From Chloroflexota bacterium (lineage in GTDB: Bacteria > Chloroflexota > Dehalococcoidia > SZUA-161 > SpSt-899), in assembly GCA_018725425.1 (NCBI GenBank), contig QLUL01000075.1, positions 1 to 5,912 on the forward strand: a DNA stretch of 5,912 nt, read 5' to 3'. Below, piece after piece: positions 4,465 through 5,912 of the stretch (position 1 is the first letter of the stretch; each line of letters begins with the position of its first letter). The position numbers and the translations under genes were made by a program. Below the pieces are notes generated by a model that had not been told where the DNA came from, did not search any database, and saw nothing but the letters and a program-made list of their open reading frames with translations.

Positions 4465-5912
4465 TGGCGAAGAAACTGGTCATCGTAGAATCACCTGCAA
4501 AAGCAAGAACCATAGGTCGCATCCTGAAGGATGAGTACCTTGTGAAGGCAACCATGGGGCACGTTCGTGACCTCCCCCAAAAGGAGCTCGGTGTGGACAC
4601 CGGCAACGGATTCGTCCCTAAATATGTCGTTTCGAAGGGCAAGACCAAGGTGGTCAATGAGATAAAAAAAGCCGCCAAGGATGCATCGATTCTATATCTG
4701 GCTACCGACCCCGACCGCGAAGGAGAGGCGATTGCCTGGCACCTGATCCAGGCTGCCAGGATAGAGAAGATGCCGGCGAAGCGCGTGGTGTTTCATGAGA
4801 TCACCAAAGAGGCCGTAGATCACGCATTCCGCCATCCTAAAGATATCAATCTGAAACTGGTCAACGCCCAGCAGGCACGACGCATACTCGATAGGCTGGT
4901 GGGCTACAAGATAAGTCCCATCCTGTGGCGGAAGGTGAGGTATGGACTCTCCGCCGGCAGGGTGCAGTCGGTAGCAGTAAGGATAGTCGTCGACCGAGAG
5001 AGGGAGATCGAGAGTTTCGTTCCCGCGGAGTACTGGTCCATCGAGGCCGAGCTTCAAGAGTCAAGAGTCGAGAGTCGAGAGTCGAGAGTCGGGGAGGGGG
5101 ACTCCAGAGCGAAGTGCCTTCAGAGCGAAGCGTCTTCAGAGCGAAGCGTCTCCAGACTCGAAAGGAAGGGTAATGAAACCTTCCGCGCCGGGTTTGTGGG
5201 ATTGGGCAGGGGCAAGAAGATAGAGAAGATAGCGATTGCGAGCAAGGTACAGGCCGACAAACTTACCGCCGAGCTTAAGGAGGCAAGCTACACCGTATCC
5301 CAGGTTCAGAAAAAGCCCTTGTCCCGGAATCCAGTGGCACCCTTCATCACCAGTACCCTGCAGCAGGAGGCCTGGCGCAAGCTCGGCTTCAGTGCCAAGC
5401 GCACCATGGCTGTAGCACAATCGCTCTACGAAGGCGTTGCCATCGGAGAGGGAGAGCCGGTGGGGCTCATAACCTATATGCGTACCGATTCGACTCACGT
5501 TACTACGCAGGCGATAACAGAAACCAGAGAGTACATAACGGAGAAATTCGGTGCCAATTTCACTCCTCAGACGCCTCGAGCCTTCCAGAAGAAGGTAAAG
5601 GGCGCTCAGGAGGCCCACGAGGCCATTCGCCCCACCTCCGTAAGACGGGAACCAGCGATGATACAATCCTATCTCACCACCGACCAGTTCAGGATTTACG
5701 ATCTGATATGGAAACGAATGGTCGCCAGCCAGATGGCCTCCGCCCTTTTCGACACCGTCAAGGTGGATATCGAGGCAAGCTCCAACCGAGTTCCGAGTTC
5801 CGAGTTCCGAGTTCCGAGTTCCCCTCCCCCCTCCTCAAAACTCATTTATCTCTTCCGAGCCACGAGCTCATCCCTGGCCTTCCCGGGCTTCCTCACCCTG
5901 TATAGCGAGGGG
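4464..5912 (+). CDS. topA: DNA topoisomerase I (type IA), partial at the window end
   Basis: Type IA topoisomerase relaxes negative supercoils by cutting and resealing one strand through a 5'-phosphotyrosine. The first 483 residues are present; the C-terminal part lies beyond the window. The Toprim domain has KLVIVESPAKARTIG (4-18, catalytic E9) and ATDPDREGEAIAWH (80-93; D82, D84, E86 bind Mg). VGYKISPILWRKV and GLSAGRVQSVAVR follow (146-173). The active-site tyrosine is Y338 in LITYMRTDST (335-344), and QEAHEAIRPTS is at 382-392. The start ATG overlaps the dprA stop (TAATG), with GGAG 7 nt upstream. Two in-frame low-complexity insertions are odd. Residues about 199-236 come from a 7-bp and a 16-bp tandem repeat. 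Residues about 439-458 come from a second 7-bp repeat. Conserved sequence resumes in the same frame after each (ETFRAGFVG; YLFRATSSSLAFPGFL), so the enzyme is probably functional with enlarged loops. Confidence 0.95.
   Translation, partial: MAKKLVIVESPAKARTIGRILKDEYLVKATMGHVRDLPQKELGVDTGNGFVPKYVVSKGKTKVVNEIKKAAKDASILYLATDPDREGEAIAWHLIQAARIEKMPAKRVVFHEITKEAVDHAFRHPKDINLKLVNAQQARRILDRLVGYKISPILWRKVRYGLSAGRVQSVAVRIVVDREREIESFVPAEYWSIEAELQESRVESRESRVGEGDSRAKCLQSEASSERSVSRLERKGNETFRAGFVGLGRGKKIEKIAIASKVQADKLTAELKEASYTVSQVQKKPLSRNPVAPFITSTLQQEAWRKLGFSAKRTMAVAQSLYEGVAIGEGEPVGLITYMRTDSTHVTTQAITETREYITEKFGANFTPQTPRAFQKKVKGAQEAHEAIRPTSVRREPAMIQSYLTTDQFRIYDLIWKRMVASQMASALFDTVKVDIEASSNRVPSSEFRVPSSPPPSSKLIYLFRATSSSLAFPGFLTLYSEG
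5058..5092 (+). repeat. Heptanucleotide tandem repeat (GAGTCGA type) x5 inside topA
   Basis: Five consecutive 7-bp units: gagtcaa, gagtcga, gagtcga, gagtcga, gagtcgg. A G-rich tract GGGGAGGGGG (5091-5100) abuts the repeat and overlaps its last two bases. Read in the topA frame it gives a charged ESRVESRESRVG segment after the conserved EYWSIEAEL strand. Confidence 0.9.
5102..5165 (+). repeat. 16-bp tandem repeat x3 plus a diverged fourth unit inside topA
   Basis: Units of 16 bp: ctccagagcgaagtgc (5102-5117), cttcagagcgaagcgt (5118-5133 and an identical copy 5134-5149), then the diverged ctccagactcgaaagg (5150-5165). Because 16 is not a multiple of 3, each unit is read in a different frame, so the peptide (AKCLQSEASSERSVSRL) is not visibly periodic. 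An 11-bp word of the unit, AGCGAAGCGTC, recurs on the opposite strand at 2588-2598 between cas6 and the DUF5343 gene. Confidence 0.88.
5788..5822 (+). repeat. Perfect heptanucleotide tandem repeat GAGTTCC x5 inside topA
   Basis: Five perfect 7-bp copies followed by a C-rich tract (CCTCCCCCCTCC, 5823-5834). In the topA frame they encode RVPSSEFRVPSSPPP, inserted between the conserved FDTVKVDIEA and YLFRAT segments. The arrangement of five heptamers followed by a G- or C-run parallels 5058-5100. Confidence 0.93.

Noticed and set aside
5058..5165. CRISPR array
   Set aside because: Units of 7 and 16 bp are directly adjacent without unique spacers and lie in frame inside topA.
5136..5666. Long minus-strand open frame (176 codons) opposite topA
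   Set aside because: It lies antisense to well-conserved topoisomerase sequence and has no recognisable motif or ribosome site.

Overview
The window is bacterial chromosomal DNA. It has Shine-Dalgarno sites, sigma70-type -35/-10 boxes, and a dprA-topA gene pair. Base composition is moderately GC-rich. The mix of Cas6, HEPN/nucleotidyltransferase cassettes, a DUF5343 protein and heptanucleotide repeats fits an uncultured environmental or thermophilic lineage, possibly Chloroflexota. That placement is a guess, because no marker here fixes the taxon.

The layout is two divergent blocks separated by a short promoter region (2518-2726). The left block (47-2517) is read entirely on the minus strand and is accessory/defence DNA. 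It starts with a complete cas6 (2517 to 1741). An overlapping MntA-HepT type nucleotidyltransferase/HEPN toxin-antitoxin pair follows (1615 to 742). Last comes an older, broken HEPN/nucleotidyltransferase pair (630 to 47), in which the HEPN gene has lost its middle and only the nucleotidyltransferase remains open. No CRISPR array and no other cas gene is visible.

The most unusual feature of the left block is a repeated piece of cas6. The last ~60 bp of coding sequence around its glycine-rich loop occurs three times on the same strand and at the same codon phase: in the intact gene (1771-1831), just before mntA (1629-1689), and just before the broken HEPN gene (635-695). Both extra copies read straight into, and overlap, the start of a toxin-antitoxin gene. 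This looks like stepwise accretion of toxin-antitoxin cassettes behind cas6, or decay of several cas6-plus-cassette units.

The right block (2727-5912) is a tightly coupled plus-strand operon: a DUF5343 protein, DprA (8-nt overlap) and DNA topoisomerase I (TAATG overlap, running off the window end). It has a near-consensus promoter at 2658-2686. Its -35 box lies back to back with a TTGACA box pointing at cas6.

Heptanucleotide tandem repeats occur three times: twice in frame inside topA (GAGTCGA-type x5 and GAGTTCC x5) and once across the cas6 stop codon (GATCCCT-type). A 16-bp tandem repeat adjoins the first topA insertion. The topA repeats lengthen what look like surface loops of an otherwise conserved topoisomerase without breaking its frame.
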